Assembly: GCF_022346545.1 (NCBI RefSeq)
Contig: NZ_JAKRNU010000001.1
Location: 728,716-792,715 of the forward strand
Length of the DNA: 64,000 bases
Reading direction: 5' to 3'
Source of the DNA: Sporosarcina sp. ACRSM
Lineage (GTDB): Bacteria; Bacillota; Bacilli; Bacillales_A; Planococcaceae
Below the pieces are notes generated by a model. That model was not told the DNA's origin. It made no database searches and saw only the letters and a list, made by a program, of their open reading frames with translations. Of the stretch, positions 52,925 through 61,054 are shown in pieces (the first letter of the stretch is position 1; each line of letters starts with the position of its first letter). Position numbers and translations under genes: made by a program.

Positions 52925-52991
52925 ATGTTCCCCCATTGGCATAATTTCTCTCTTTTTTATCTTTATTAACCTTAACATGTAATAAACCCGC

Positions 52992-53024
52992 ATTATATTA
53001 CAGTTATGTAACAACGACATTACA
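52992..53024 (-). promoter_or_regulatory. WalR box and promoter of the NlpC/P60 gene
   Basis: On the minus strand TGTAAT-GTCGT-TGTTAC (53008-53024) fits the WalR consensus TGTWAH-N5-TGTWAH exactly. A TATAAT (52992-52997) lies 10 nt downstream, so the box covers the -35 area, as expected for WalR activation. Confidence 0.7.
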
Positions 53025-53072
53025 TAAATCGTAATAAATCGCATATTTGAAATATACTTGTCTGTTTTTGAG

Positions 53073-53097
53073 GTTTAATGTCCGATAGAGAGGGTAT
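53073..53097 (+). promoter_or_regulatory. Sigma-B promoter of the 53.1 kb gene
   Basis: GTTTAA (53073-53078), 13 nt, and GGGTAT (53092-53097) are an exact match to the sigma-B consensus, 40 nt upstream of the start. Confidence 0.75.
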
Positions 53098-53136
53098 TTA
53101 ATAGAGAGGACTATCTTCAATGGAGGTGCACGCATC

Positions 53137-53523
53137 ATGAAACAGGAACCAGATGGATTGAGAAAGGATAAGAAGAAGCTTCATGAAGTTCCCGCTAAAG
53201 CGAAAAACGGCGAATGGTCGACAAATGATCATTCATACTCTGCCACGGAGACAGACTGGAAATCCTATCATCGAAATCCGCAACTTGATCATGCAGCTGG
53301 TGATTATGAACCGCTCCAACATCGTGAAAAACTGCACGCTTCCGAACATCCAAAGCACAAGATGAAAAATTCAAGAAAAATGAGCAGCCCTCTCCTACGC
53401 GATTTGTCGACCGTTCCCATCTCCGGTGAACAGATGGATGAAACCATTCATCTTCTCATGCAGGAAGAACTGTATGCGGCAGAATTCGAACAATTTCACA
53501 CTTCCGGATTCGATCAACCCTAA
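53137..53523 (+). CDS. Hydrophilic small protein under sigma-B control, function unknown
   Basis: 128 aa from the ATG at 53137 (GGAGGT 9 nt upstream). Charged and low in hydrophobic residues over residues 1-85, with many Lys, His and Asp (KDKKKLHEVPAKAKNGEW, HREKLHASEHPKHKMK). The C-terminal 40 residues are more helical (EQMDETIHLLMQEELYAAEF). It has no signal peptide, membrane helix or known motif. The sigma-B promoter and hydrophilic composition suggest a stress-protective protein, but this is inference. A terminator follows the stop. Confidence 0.7.
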   Translation: MKQEPDGLRKDKKKLHEVPAKAKNGEWSTNDHSYSATETDWKSYHRNPQLDHAAGDYEPLQHREKLHASEHPKHKMKNSRKMSSPLLRDLSTVPISGEQMDETIHLLMQEELYAAEFEQFHTSGFDQP

Positions 53524-53560
53524 TCATTTCAAATAGAAGAACAAGGCTTTTTCTCCATAC

Positions 53561-53600
53561 AAAAACCGCATCCCATTAAAGGGTTGCGGTTTCTTTGTTT
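53561..53600. terminator. Bidirectional terminator between the sigma-B gene and nagB
   Basis: Stem AAACCGCA/TGCGGTTT (53563-53570 with 53585-53592), with T-rich sequence on both sides. Confidence 0.8.
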
Positions 53601-53611
53601 CTTTTGTTTCC

Positions 53612-54313
53612 TTATACGTCCAAATCCGTAATGACAATCACATCATCATGCTCCAGCAATGCCGTAATCGTCCATTCTGTCGATACGTTTCCTTCCAATA
53701 GCTTCTCAATCGCAGCACGTTTCTTTTCACCAAAAGCAAGTAGGATCAATTTTTTTGAGCGCAAAATGGAAGTGATCCCCATAGAGATCGCAGTCTCTGG
53801 AATCTTTTCATCATTTTCAAAATACTGGCTGTTCACGCCTAGCGTAGACTCTGTCAATTGAGCTACATGTGTAACAGAATCGAAAGGCGTTCCCGGCTCG
53901 TTAAAGGCAATATGACCGTTTTCGCCAGTCCCCAAAAGTTGAATATCCAGTGGATGCTTTAGTAGCAACGCTTCGTAATCTGCACATTCTTTATCCAAAT
54001 CAGGCGCTGCACCATTCGGGATATGTGTTTCTTTAAATTTCTTTTTCGAAAACAAATGTTGTTCCATAAAGTAAGCATAGCTATTCGGATTCGATGCAGA
54101 AAGTCCGACGTATTCATCCAAATTGAACGAAGTGACATCCGAAAAATCAAGATCCGATGCTGCCCATTCTTTGTAAACAGGGATCATCGTGCTTCCTGTA
54201 GCTAGACCTAATACATGGAGACGTCCATTTTCAAGCTCTTCTTTAATGATCCGGAAAACATGCTCCGCACCTTTTTCAGGGCTTTCAACTTTTATAAGTT
54301 TCAAATTTTCCAT
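53612..54313 (-). CDS. nagB: Glucosamine-6-phosphate deaminase
   Basis: 233 aa from the ATG at 54313; two in-frame Met codons upstream (up to 54382) also exist and none has a strong ribosome site. LATGSTMIPVYKEW near residue 37, SFNLDEYVGLSASNPNSY near 63 and LLGTGENGHIAFNEPGTPF near 128 contain the substrate-binding and catalytic residues. It converts glucosamine-6-phosphate to fructose-6-phosphate and ammonia, part of amino-sugar use and wall recycling. No nagA is adjacent. Confidence 0.93.
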   Translation of the reverse strand: MENLKLIKVESPEKGAEHVFRIIKEELENGRLHVLGLATGSTMIPVYKEWAASDLDFSDVTSFNLDEYVGLSASNPNSYAYFMEQHLFSKKKFKETHIPNGAAPDLDKECADYEALLLKHPLDIQLLGTGENGHIAFNEPGTPFDSVTHVAQLTESTLGVNSQYFENDEKIPETAISMGITSILRSKKLILLAFGEKKRAAIEKLLEGNVSTEWTITALLEHDDVIVITDLDV

Positions 54314-54606
54314 ATCAATCAACCGACTTTCCATTAGATTTTGCCACTGTCTAATTGTAATTTCCACAGACAGTATGGTCAACTTTGACGTATTTCAAAA
54401 ACTTTCCTCTGCATTCCTTCAATATATGCCGGATATGTTTTAAAAATAATTGAATTGATTTGACGAAATGATGAAGTGTACGTGAACAAATCGTGACATA
54501 ATGCCCTGCTTCGAAAGGCATAGGGATTCCCCTAATTCCACTATTCCACCATCGGATTATGATAAAGGTAAGCGACATTCACTTCACCAGAAGAGGAGGT
54601 GTAACG

Positions 54607-54753
54607 ATGACAAAAGGAAAACTGGACCCACACCAACCTGACCAAAAAGGAGCTTCTATCAGTTTGAAAGGGACTTTTATCGCAGTCATGTTGTTGGGTG
54701 TCTTCATACTCGTCTCCTGGTTCGCCCTTTACGCATTATTTCTTTCACGATAA
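54607..54753 (+). CDS. ba3-type cytochrome oxidase subunit IIa
   Basis: 48 aa from the ATG at 54607 (GAGGAGG upstream); upstream codons in the same frame are unconserved. A hydrophilic start is followed by ASISLKGTFIAVMLLGVFI and a single membrane helix to the C-terminus, as in the small CoxIIa subunit that accompanies ba3 oxidases. It is 24 nt before subunit II, in the same operon. Confidence 0.85.
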   Translation: MTKGKLDPHQPDQKGASISLKGTFIAVMLLGVFILVSWFALYALFLSR

Positions 54754-54777
54754 CACTATTTTTTAGGAGGTAAACCT

Positions 54778-55281
54778 ATGCATCTGCATAAATACGAAAA
54801 GATATGGCTCATTTTCGGAATGGGTTCTCTCGCCCTTTTCTTAGCGATTATCGGCTTTGCCGCATTTTGGAAAGGGATACATCCCCAAAGCCATATCGAA
54901 ACGATCGACCCGCAAAACATCGAAGCCCATGACGCATTCAAACCTGAAAATCTCGGTCTCCATGAAGTGGCTGATGGTAAATATATTGTCAATATCGTCG
55001 CCTCGGCATTCAACTATGACTTCGGGACAGATGAAAACGGCAATGCTGTCAAAACAATCCGCGTACCAAAAGGTTCCACTGTCCTTTATCAAATCACAAC
55101 AAAGGACGTTGTACACGGCTTTCAGGTTGCAGGTACAAATATCAATATGATGGTGGAACCTGGACATATTAGCCGCTTTGAAACCGTCATGAAAAATACC
55201 GGTGAATTCACAGTTGTTTGTAATGAATACTGCGGAATCGGTCACCATTTAATGTTCGGCACAGTGGAGGTGTATGAATAA
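54778..55281 (+). CDS. ba3-type cytochrome oxidase subunit II
   Basis: 167 aa. One N-terminal membrane helix (about residues 8-30) is followed by a cupredoxin domain with the CuA motif CNEYCGIGHHLM near residue 145 and VHGFQVAGTNINMMV near 112. It takes electrons from cytochrome c and passes them to subunit I. AGGAGG lies 8 nt upstream of the ATG. Its stop overlaps the start of subunit I (at 55281), so the two are coupled. It is of the short CbaB type rather than the caa3 type, which carries a cytochrome c domain. Confidence 0.93.
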   Translation: MHLHKYEKIWLIFGMGSLALFLAIIGFAAFWKGIHPQSHIETIDPQNIEAHDAFKPENLGLHEVADGKYIVNIVASAFNYDFGTDENGNAVKTIRVPKGSTVLYQITTKDVVHGFQVAGTNINMMVEPGHISRFETVMKNTGEFTVVCNEYCGIGHHLMFGTVEVYE

Positions 55282-56939
55282 TGATAGCAAACAATCGATT
55301 GCTGTTTCCTAAAAAGGAAGCTCGACTCTATATGGCCTTTATGTATGTGACATTTATTTCTTTATTTGTCGGTGGGTTGATGGGACTGTTGCAGACCCTC
55401 GTCCGTTCCGGAAAATATACGCTTCCTTTCAATATCGATTATTATACGATTTTGACTGTTCACGGAGTCATTCTTGGACTCGTTCTTACTACATATTTCA
55501 TCATCGGTTTTCAATTTTCACTCATGGGAAAAACAGTCGGCATTTCCGATAAGCAACTAAAAGTCGCTTGGCTTTCTTTCTGGGTCATGATCGTCGGAAC
55601 GATTATGACTGCCGTGACAATCCTAGTCGGTGAAGCGTCCGTACTATACACATTTTACGCACCATTACGGGCACATCCAGCCTTTTATATCGGTCTCGCA
55701 CTCGTCATCATAGGTAGCTGGATTGCAGCATTCGTCAACTTCCGCCAGCTCTATGTGTGGAAGAAAGCCCATAAAGGACAGAAATCACCATTGCTAGCGT
55801 TTATGGTGACGATCAATATGCTGATGTGGTTCATCGCCTCACTTGGGGTGGCTTCATCTGTGCTGATCCAGTTCATCCCATGGTCACTTGGCTACGCGGA
55901 AACGATTAATGTTTTGATGAGCCGTACATTGTTCTGGTATTTCGGACATCCGCTCGTCTACTTCTGGCTGCTCCCTGCCTATATGGCATGGTATGCTTTG
56001 ATTCCAAGGATTATTGGCGGAAAACTATTCAGCGATTCACTGGCAAGAATGTCCTTTATTTTATTGTTAATGTTTTCGATTCCAGTCGGCTTCCACCATC
56101 AATTAACGGAGCCCGGGATCAATCCTACATGGAAATTCATCCAAGTCGTATTGACCTTTATGGTTGTTATTCCGACGTTGATGACGGCGTTTTCGATCTT
56201 TGCAACATTCGAAACAACAGGGCGCAAAAAAGGCTATACCAGTTTGTTCGGCTGGTTTAAAAAACTGCCTTGGAAAGATGTGCGTTTTCTTGCTCCTTTC
56301 ATTGGAATGGTCGCTTTCATACCGGGCGGTGCAGGTGGTATTGTCAATGCCTCCCACCAGATGAATGCGCTCATCCATAATACGATTTGGGTGACAGGCC
56401 ATTTCCATTTGACAGCGGCAACGACCGTCATCTTGACATTTTTCGGAATTGCTTATTGGCTCGTTCCTCATTTGACAGGAAGAAGGCTCACACCGAAGTT
56501 GAATAAGCTCGGAATCATCCAGACATTCATTTGGACGATCGGGATGACCATCATGTCAGGTGCTATGCATATCCAAGGTTTGCTCGGCGGACCGCGACGT
56601 TCGAATTTTTCCAGTTATGCGGGCGGTGAGCAAGTCGAGACATGGGTTCACTACCAACTTGCACAGGCGATTGGCGGTTCGATTCTCTTCATCGCTATTT
56701 TGCTCATGGTTTACCTTTTCATCCAACTTGCTTTCTTTGCACCGCGTGGCGTTGAAGAATATCCGATTGCCGAAGAAGAAGCGGATGCTGAGCCGACACC
56801 TAAAATCCTTGAAAACTGGTATCTCTGGGTTGGCATCACAATCGCGCTCATCCTATTCGCCTATACGATTCCCGTATTCGATATTTTAAAACATTCCCCA
56901 CCCGGCTCCGCCCCATTCGACTGGCCGATTGGAAGGTAA
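55281..56939 (+). CDS. ba3-type cytochrome oxidase subunit I
   Basis: 552 aa with about 13 membrane helices. Haem and copper ligands are visible: VHGVILGLVLTTYF near residue 60, FWYFGHPLVYFWLLPAYM near 220, FHHQLTEPG near 275 and TGHFHLTAATTVIL near 375. The sequence type is that of B-family (ba3) oxidases, with no long C-terminal extension. Such oxidases work at low oxygen. The operon is coxIIa-II-I; no haem A synthase or assembly factor is present in the window. Confidence 0.94.
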   Translation: MIANNRLLFPKKEARLYMAFMYVTFISLFVGGLMGLLQTLVRSGKYTLPFNIDYYTILTVHGVILGLVLTTYFIIGFQFSLMGKTVGISDKQLKVAWLSFWVMIVGTIMTAVTILVGEASVLYTFYAPLRAHPAFYIGLALVIIGSWIAAFVNFRQLYVWKKAHKGQKSPLLAFMVTINMLMWFIASLGVASSVLIQFIPWSLGYAETINVLMSRTLFWYFGHPLVYFWLLPAYMAWYALIPRIIGGKLFSDSLARMSFILLLMFSIPVGFHHQLTEPGINPTWKFIQVVLTFMVVIPTLMTAFSIFATFETTGRKKGYTSLFGWFKKLPWKDVRFLAPFIGMVAFIPGGAGGIVNASHQMNALIHNTIWVTGHFHLTAATTVILTFFGIAYWLVPHLTGRRLTPKLNKLGIIQTFIWTIGMTIMSGAMHIQGLLGGPRRSNFSSYAGGEQVETWVHYQLAQAIGGSILFIAILLMVYLFIQLAFFAPRGVEEYPIAEEEADAEPTPKILENWYLWVGITIALILFAYTIPVFDILKHSPPGSAPFDWPIGR

Positions 56940-57060
56940 TAAGAAAAGCGGAGGCGGCTGTTCAGCCTCGACAAGCGCTGGAAGGCTTGAAGATAAAGGC
57001 GTACTTTGCCTTTATCAGCAAGACTGAAGCGACTCGAGAGGCTAGCCGCTGGAGTCTGGA
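56940..57060 (+). repeat. Dispersed structured repeat, type II
   Basis: About 120 bp that folds as one long imperfect hairpin. The start AAGAAAAGCGGAGGCG and end GCCGCTGGAGTCTGGACA are of the same kind as in the type I element that follows it. The closing stem AGCCTC/GAGGCT and an inner stem GATAAAGGC/GCCTTTATC (56991-57014) are clear. From memory, related sequences occur in many Bacillaceae genomes; copy number here is unknown. Type I copy E follows directly. Confidence 0.75.
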
Positions 57061-57065
57061 CATAT

Positions 57066-57312
57066 AAGAAAAGCGGAAGGCGCCGTTTAGCCCCGACAGG
57101 CATAAGTCACCCCAGCGACGTGGCGGTTTTTGCCACATAGTTGGGTTGCTATCAAGGAACGCAGTCTAAGTACGCCACGTCCTAAAAAGTGCCTTAATTT
57201 CTGCAAAGAACACAGAAATCAAGGCAAATCGAACCCTTCGCTGTTCGATTGGCAACGACTGCGTAACTCACATCCTGTGAGCCTCCGAGGGGCTGGCGCT
57301 TGGAGGCTAGAC
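57066..57312 (-). repeat. Dispersed structured repeat, type I, copy E (with cassette)
   Basis: The most complete copy. Closing stem: AGCCCC/GGGGCT with GGCGCC-type pairing outside it. First hairpin GTGGC-loop-GCCAC (57119-57136). Outer stem GCAGTC/GACTGC. Cassette 57183-57250 with its own hairpin (CCTTAATTTCTGC against an A-to-C variant arm) and CGAAC/GTTCG. Last hairpin CTCAC-ATCCT-GTGAG (57267-57281). It fills the gap between the oxidase and malic enzyme genes. Confidence 0.82.
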
Positions 57313-57315
57313 AAT

Positions 57316-57360
57316 AAAAATAGCCTATCCATGGAGATTTCTCTCGTGGATAGGCTTTTT
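57316..57360 (-). terminator. Terminator of the malic enzyme gene
   Basis: Stem AGCCTATCCA/TGGATAGGCT (57322-57331 with 57347-57356) with a run of A/T on both sides. Confidence 0.85.
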
Positions 57361-57366
57361 CATTCA

Positions 57367-58677
57367 TCAGCTATTTGCTACACGTTCGACTGCAGCTGCT
57401 ACGTTTTGGTGGACGTTCGGATCAAGTGGATGCGGCACTAAATCCCCTGGTTTTGTGCTCTCTACAATGGCTTGTGCAGCCGCGATGAGCATTGGATACG
57501 TAATTTCTTTCGCATTTGCGTTGAGCGCTCCTCGGAAAATTCCCGGGAAGCCTAGAATATTATTGACGAGGCGGCCGTCTGCTGCAAATGCGGCACCTGC
57601 CGCCAGTGCATCCTCAGGCGTGATTTCCGCATTCGGATTGGATAATGCTAAGATGATTTGCCCTTTGCGGACCATTTCTGGTTTGATCAACCCTGCAACA
57701 CCTGTTGTAGCTACAATAATATCACAAGTTTCCATCAGTTCTTCTATCGTATCCACGACAGTTCCGCCATGGTTGGCAAGACGGTTCCGCGCTTCTTCGT
57801 TGCGGTCAACCCCACGCATCTCTTTGACGCCATACTCCATCAACATACGGCTAATCGCAAGACCCGCAGCACCAAGACCAATTTGCCCAACAACCGAATC
57901 CGCCAATTCCACACCGGACTGTTGACATGCAGAGATAACCGATGCGAGTGTGACAACGGCTGTTCCATGTTGATCATCATGCATAACCGGGATTGGCAGC
58001 TCCGCTTTCAAGCGCTCTTCGATTTCGAAGCAATGCGGAGAACCGATATCTTCCAGCAAAATACCGCCAAATCCTTTATGTATATGCTTCACTGTTTCAA
58101 CGACCTGATCAGGATCGCTTGTATCAAGTAAAATCGGCACACCGCTGATTCCTGCAAATTGATCGAATAATACCGCTTTCCCTTCCATAACTGGCATTCC
58201 AGCTACCGGGCCGATATTCCCTAATCCAAGAATGGCAGTTCCATCTGTTACAATAGCAACTGAATTGGAGATACCTGTGAAATATCTTGCCTGATCAGGA
58301 TCATTTTTGATCACTTCACAAACGTTTGCCACACCTGGTGTATAGACACGTCGCAAGTCTCCAAGTGAACGGATTTCCATACGGCCTTTCATATGGATTT
58401 TTCCGCCTTCATGCGCTTGTAGCACATCATCGGTAACAGCATGAACGCTAATGCCACCGCCAATTGCATTCACGGCATCTACGATTTTAAGCAAATGCTC
58501 CTCATTTGCACATGAGATCGCTATATCACGGATGGTTGTTAACGTACCAACTTTGATCGTCTGGATATCGCCCATATCCCCTTCCAGTTCACCGATCGCT
58601 TTTGCCACTTTCGCAAAGTTCCCAGGTACGGAAGGCGTTTCGATAATAAGATTACGCATAAATTGAACCTGTCCCAT
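57367..58677 (-). CDS. NAD(P)-dependent malic enzyme with ACT domain
   Basis: 436 aa from the ATG at 58677 (AGGAGG 7 nt upstream). An N-terminal ACT-like domain (residues 1-75: [20 protein letters not shown]) precedes the catalytic part: [15 protein letters not shown] near 110, [21 protein letters not shown] [18 protein letters not shown] near 143, the metal site in [11 protein letters not shown] near 228 and the dinucleotide motif [16 protein letters not shown] near 258. It decarboxylates malate to pyruvate. It is monocistronic. The ACT domain suggests control by a small ligand. Confidence 0.93.
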   Translation of the reverse strand: MGQVQFMRNLIIETPSVPGNFAKVAKAIGELEGDMGDIQTIKVGTLTTIRDIAISCANEEHLLKIVDAVNAIGGGISVHAVTDDVLQAHEGGKIHMKGRMEIRSLGDLRRVYTPGVANVCEVIKNDPDQARYFTGISNSVAIVTDGTAILGLGNIGPVAGMPVMEGKAVLFDQFAGISGVPILLDTSDPDQVVETVKHIHKGFGGILLEDIGSPHCFEIEERLKAELPIPVMHDDQHGTAVVTLASVISACQQSGVELADSVVGQIGLGAAGLAISRMLMEYGVKEMRGVDRNEEARNRLANHGGTVVDTIEELMETCDIIVATTGVAGLIKPEMVRKGQIILALSNPNAEITPEDALAAGAAFAADGRLVNNILGFPGIFRGALNANAKEITYPMLIAAAQAIVESTKPGDLVPHPLDPNVHQNVAAAVERVANS

Positions 58678-58764
58678 TGTATGACCTCCTGATGAATTCA
58701 TCACCTATATTTTACACGTAGTCTGACGTCCGTACAACATCTCTAGCTTCTTCATTAATAAAAT

Positions 58765-58798
58765 ACCGCCATCCAACCACTTCATGGTCGATGGCGGT
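58765..58798 (-). terminator. Terminator of the GGDEF-EAL gene
   Basis: Nine-bp stem ACCGCCATC/GATGGCGGT (58765-58773 with 58790-58798) followed on the minus strand by ATTTTATT. Confidence 0.8.
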
Positions 58799-58821
58799 GC
58801 AGTTTCGCTAGAGGGAGCGTC

Positions 58822-60729
58822 TTAGTTTTTCACACCCTTTGACATGGGTAGCAAGAGTTCTTTAGAAGAAGCGAAAAATCTATGAATATCTTCGGCCGGA
58901 AGTGGCTTGCTGAAATAAAATCCTTGAATTTCGTCGCACCCCATCGCTTGTAGCCTTTTCCATTGTTCTTCGTTTTCGACGCCCTCCGCAACTGTTTGAA
59001 GCCCAAGCATTTGCGCCAATTGGACAATCGATTTAATTATGATCTCACTTTTCGGATCAACGTCAACTGTACGGACAAATTGCCGATCAATTTTAATCTC
59101 TTGGACAGGGAAATGTTGCAAATAGATGAAAGCAGAGTAACCGGTTCCGAAATCGTCGATCGATACAGGATAACCCATTTCGGATAATTGGTTGATGCGC
59201 TTGATCACTGCTACATGATCTTCAAGTGCGACATTTTCCGTAATTTCAAGCTTTAATTTCCGTGGTTCAATGCCCTTACTAGTTGCACATTCCATTAAAA
59301 AGGCGGGCAGTTTCGTATGTAAAAAATGCCTTGGCGATAAATTGACGGAAATGGTCAGCTCCCCTCTCCCCAGTTCTTCCCAAATAGCCAATTGGGAAAA
59401 GGCCTCCTGGATGACCCACTCCCCGATCGGGATGATAAGCCCTGTCGATTCAGCAAGTTCGATGAAATCGCCCGGGGCAATCAATCCCCTCTCCGGATGC
59501 TGCCACCTAATCAACCCCTCAAACCCGATTACCTCCCCGGTTAGGCAGTCGACTTGAGGCTGATAAAAGAGCCTGAACTCATTAAAATCCAACCCTCTTC
59601 TTAAATTCATCTCGGATAGCATTGTTTCTTTCATGGATTTGAACAGGTCAGGTTTATAAAATCCCCGCGCTTTCCGAGGCGATTTTTTACGCGCCGCTTC
59701 CAATGCGACTTGGGCAGCCTGCAGCCCATCTTTGACATTGCTAACATGATCTGGAAAAGACGATACACCATAACTGAAGGTCATATAGACTTCTTGTCCG
59801 CCAACCACCATAGGCTCTCTTAGTACTTTGGTGATAAAATCAATATCTATCTCCCTTGTAACACGGTTTCCGCTATAGGGATAGAAAATGATAAAATGAT
59901 CAAATCCGATACGGGAAGTCAATGCCGGCTCAGGAAATAAATAACGCAACCGATCCGCAATCAGTTTCAACACTTTTTCACCTGCACCATGCCCAAGCGT
60001 TGCTTGCACTTCCGTAAACTGATCCAGAATCATATAGATGAAAATTCCCCGCTCTTTTTTCGCAAGCGACCGTATTTTCAATGCTGCTTTTTCCGTAAAG
60101 GCATGCGGATTATCCAATCCGGTCAAAACATCCGTGTAGGCGAGTGTCCGAATATGCTCCTCTGCTTCCAGCCGATACAGCCGGTCAAATAGAAAGGATA
60201 GCATATCCGCAAGCGATGCAATAACGGTCTCATCGAAAGGCGTCCATACCCGACGCGTTGCCGTTTCACAACAAAGTACCCCGCCGATCCCTTGGCTTAA
60301 GATGAGGGCTACGTCCAGCATGGATGTGATTTTTCCTCGATTGCCGAAATAACCGTTCACGAGATCCTGTGTGGCAGGGTGTGTCGCAACATCATCCACT
60401 GCTAATGTCCGCTCCTGCTGAATCGCTTTGAAATAGGAAGGCGAATCACTTTGGAATAGGCGTTCCCCCGATGAATGTTTAGATAAAGTGGCATCGTAGC
60501 AATTTTGGGCCGTCAATTCATTTTGCTCTTTATTAAATAACCAAATCCCTACTCTTTCACACTTCATGATCTTTGCAATCCGTCTACAAGTTTCCTCAAG
60601 CACAAATTTAATGGAGTCGTTTGTGACATTTAAAAATTTTGCCTGTGTAAAAAGAAGTTGTTGTTGTTGATGCAGTTCTTCCAATACGGTATTCACTGTT
60701 TCAGCGGAAAGCTCTCTTCCATGTTCCAT
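58822..60729 (-). CDS. GAF-GGDEF-EAL protein with degenerate GGDEF
   Basis: 635 aa. A GAF domain covers about residues 35-185. The GGDEF domain (about 200-355) has lost its signature: the site reads SRIGFDHFIIF, so no cyclase activity is expected. The EAL domain (about 375-625) looks active: EGLIRWQHPE, NLSPRHF, EITENVALE, DDFGTGYSAF, IKIDRQFV, AEGVENEEQ and QGFYFSKPLP. It is probably a cyclic di-GMP phosphodiesterase with a ligand-sensing input. It is cytoplasmic and divergent from the LysM-NlpC gene. Confidence 0.92.
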   Translation of the reverse strand: MEHGRELSAETVNTVLEELHQQQQLLFTQAKFLNVTNDSIKFVLEETCRRIAKIMKCERVGIWLFNKEQNELTAQNCYDATLSKHSSGERLFQSDSPSYFKAIQQERTLAVDDVATHPATQDLVNGYFGNRGKITSMLDVALILSQGIGGVLCCETATRRVWTPFDETVIASLADMLSFLFDRLYRLEAEEHIRTLAYTDVLTGLDNPHAFTEKAALKIRSLAKKERGIFIYMILDQFTEVQATLGHGAGEKVLKLIADRLRYLFPEPALTSRIGFDHFIIFYPYSGNRVTREIDIDFITKVLREPMVVGGQEVYMTFSYGVSSFPDHVSNVKDGLQAAQVALEAARKKSPRKARGFYKPDLFKSMKETMLSEMNLRRGLDFNEFRLFYQPQVDCLTGEVIGFEGLIRWQHPERGLIAPGDFIELAESTGLIIPIGEWVIQEAFSQLAIWEELGRGELTISVNLSPRHFLHTKLPAFLMECATSKGIEPRKLKLEITENVALEDHVAVIKRINQLSEMGYPVSIDDFGTGYSAFIYLQHFPVQEIKIDRQFVRTVDVDPKSEIIIKSIVQLAQMLGLQTVAEGVENEEQWKRLQAMGCDEIQGFYFSKPLPAEDIHRFFASSKELLLPMSKGVKN

Positions 60730-60960
60730 GTGGCTGTTCCCTCCTTCTTTCTAACTAATATAGTCATATTTTGTCGAAATTCGCTTATTATTGCGATTAT
60801 AACATGGATTTACTTGTTTGATAGATAAATAGAATGGTCTTTGTGTTTTTTTATAAATTTGGACTTCTCGACTCACTTTTATATACAAAATGATTTTTAA
60901 TTCGATGAAAATCCCTCATTAATTAACCGCGTTAATCCAGTAACACATTCGACATGTTTT

Positions 60961-60977
60961 TGTAACACAAATGTAAT
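60961..60977 (+). promoter_or_regulatory. WalR box of the LysM-NlpC gene
   Basis: TGTAAC-ACAAA-TGTAAT is an exact WalR consensus (TGTWAH-N5-TGTWAH) 77 nt before the start. A TATAAA (60995-61000) downstream could be the -10. Confidence 0.72.
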
Positions 60978-61054
60978 TTAATGAAAGATTGTACTATAAA
61001 TCTAGCAAAGGTAGAATAGTAGTAGATAGATTGTCGTGGAAAGGGGAAAATGAG

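Noticed and set aside
54450..54600. FNR/ResD-type site upstream of the ba3 oxidase genes
   Set aside because: GTGA-containing stretches near 54480 do not form a TGTGA-N6-TCACA palindrome; not supported.
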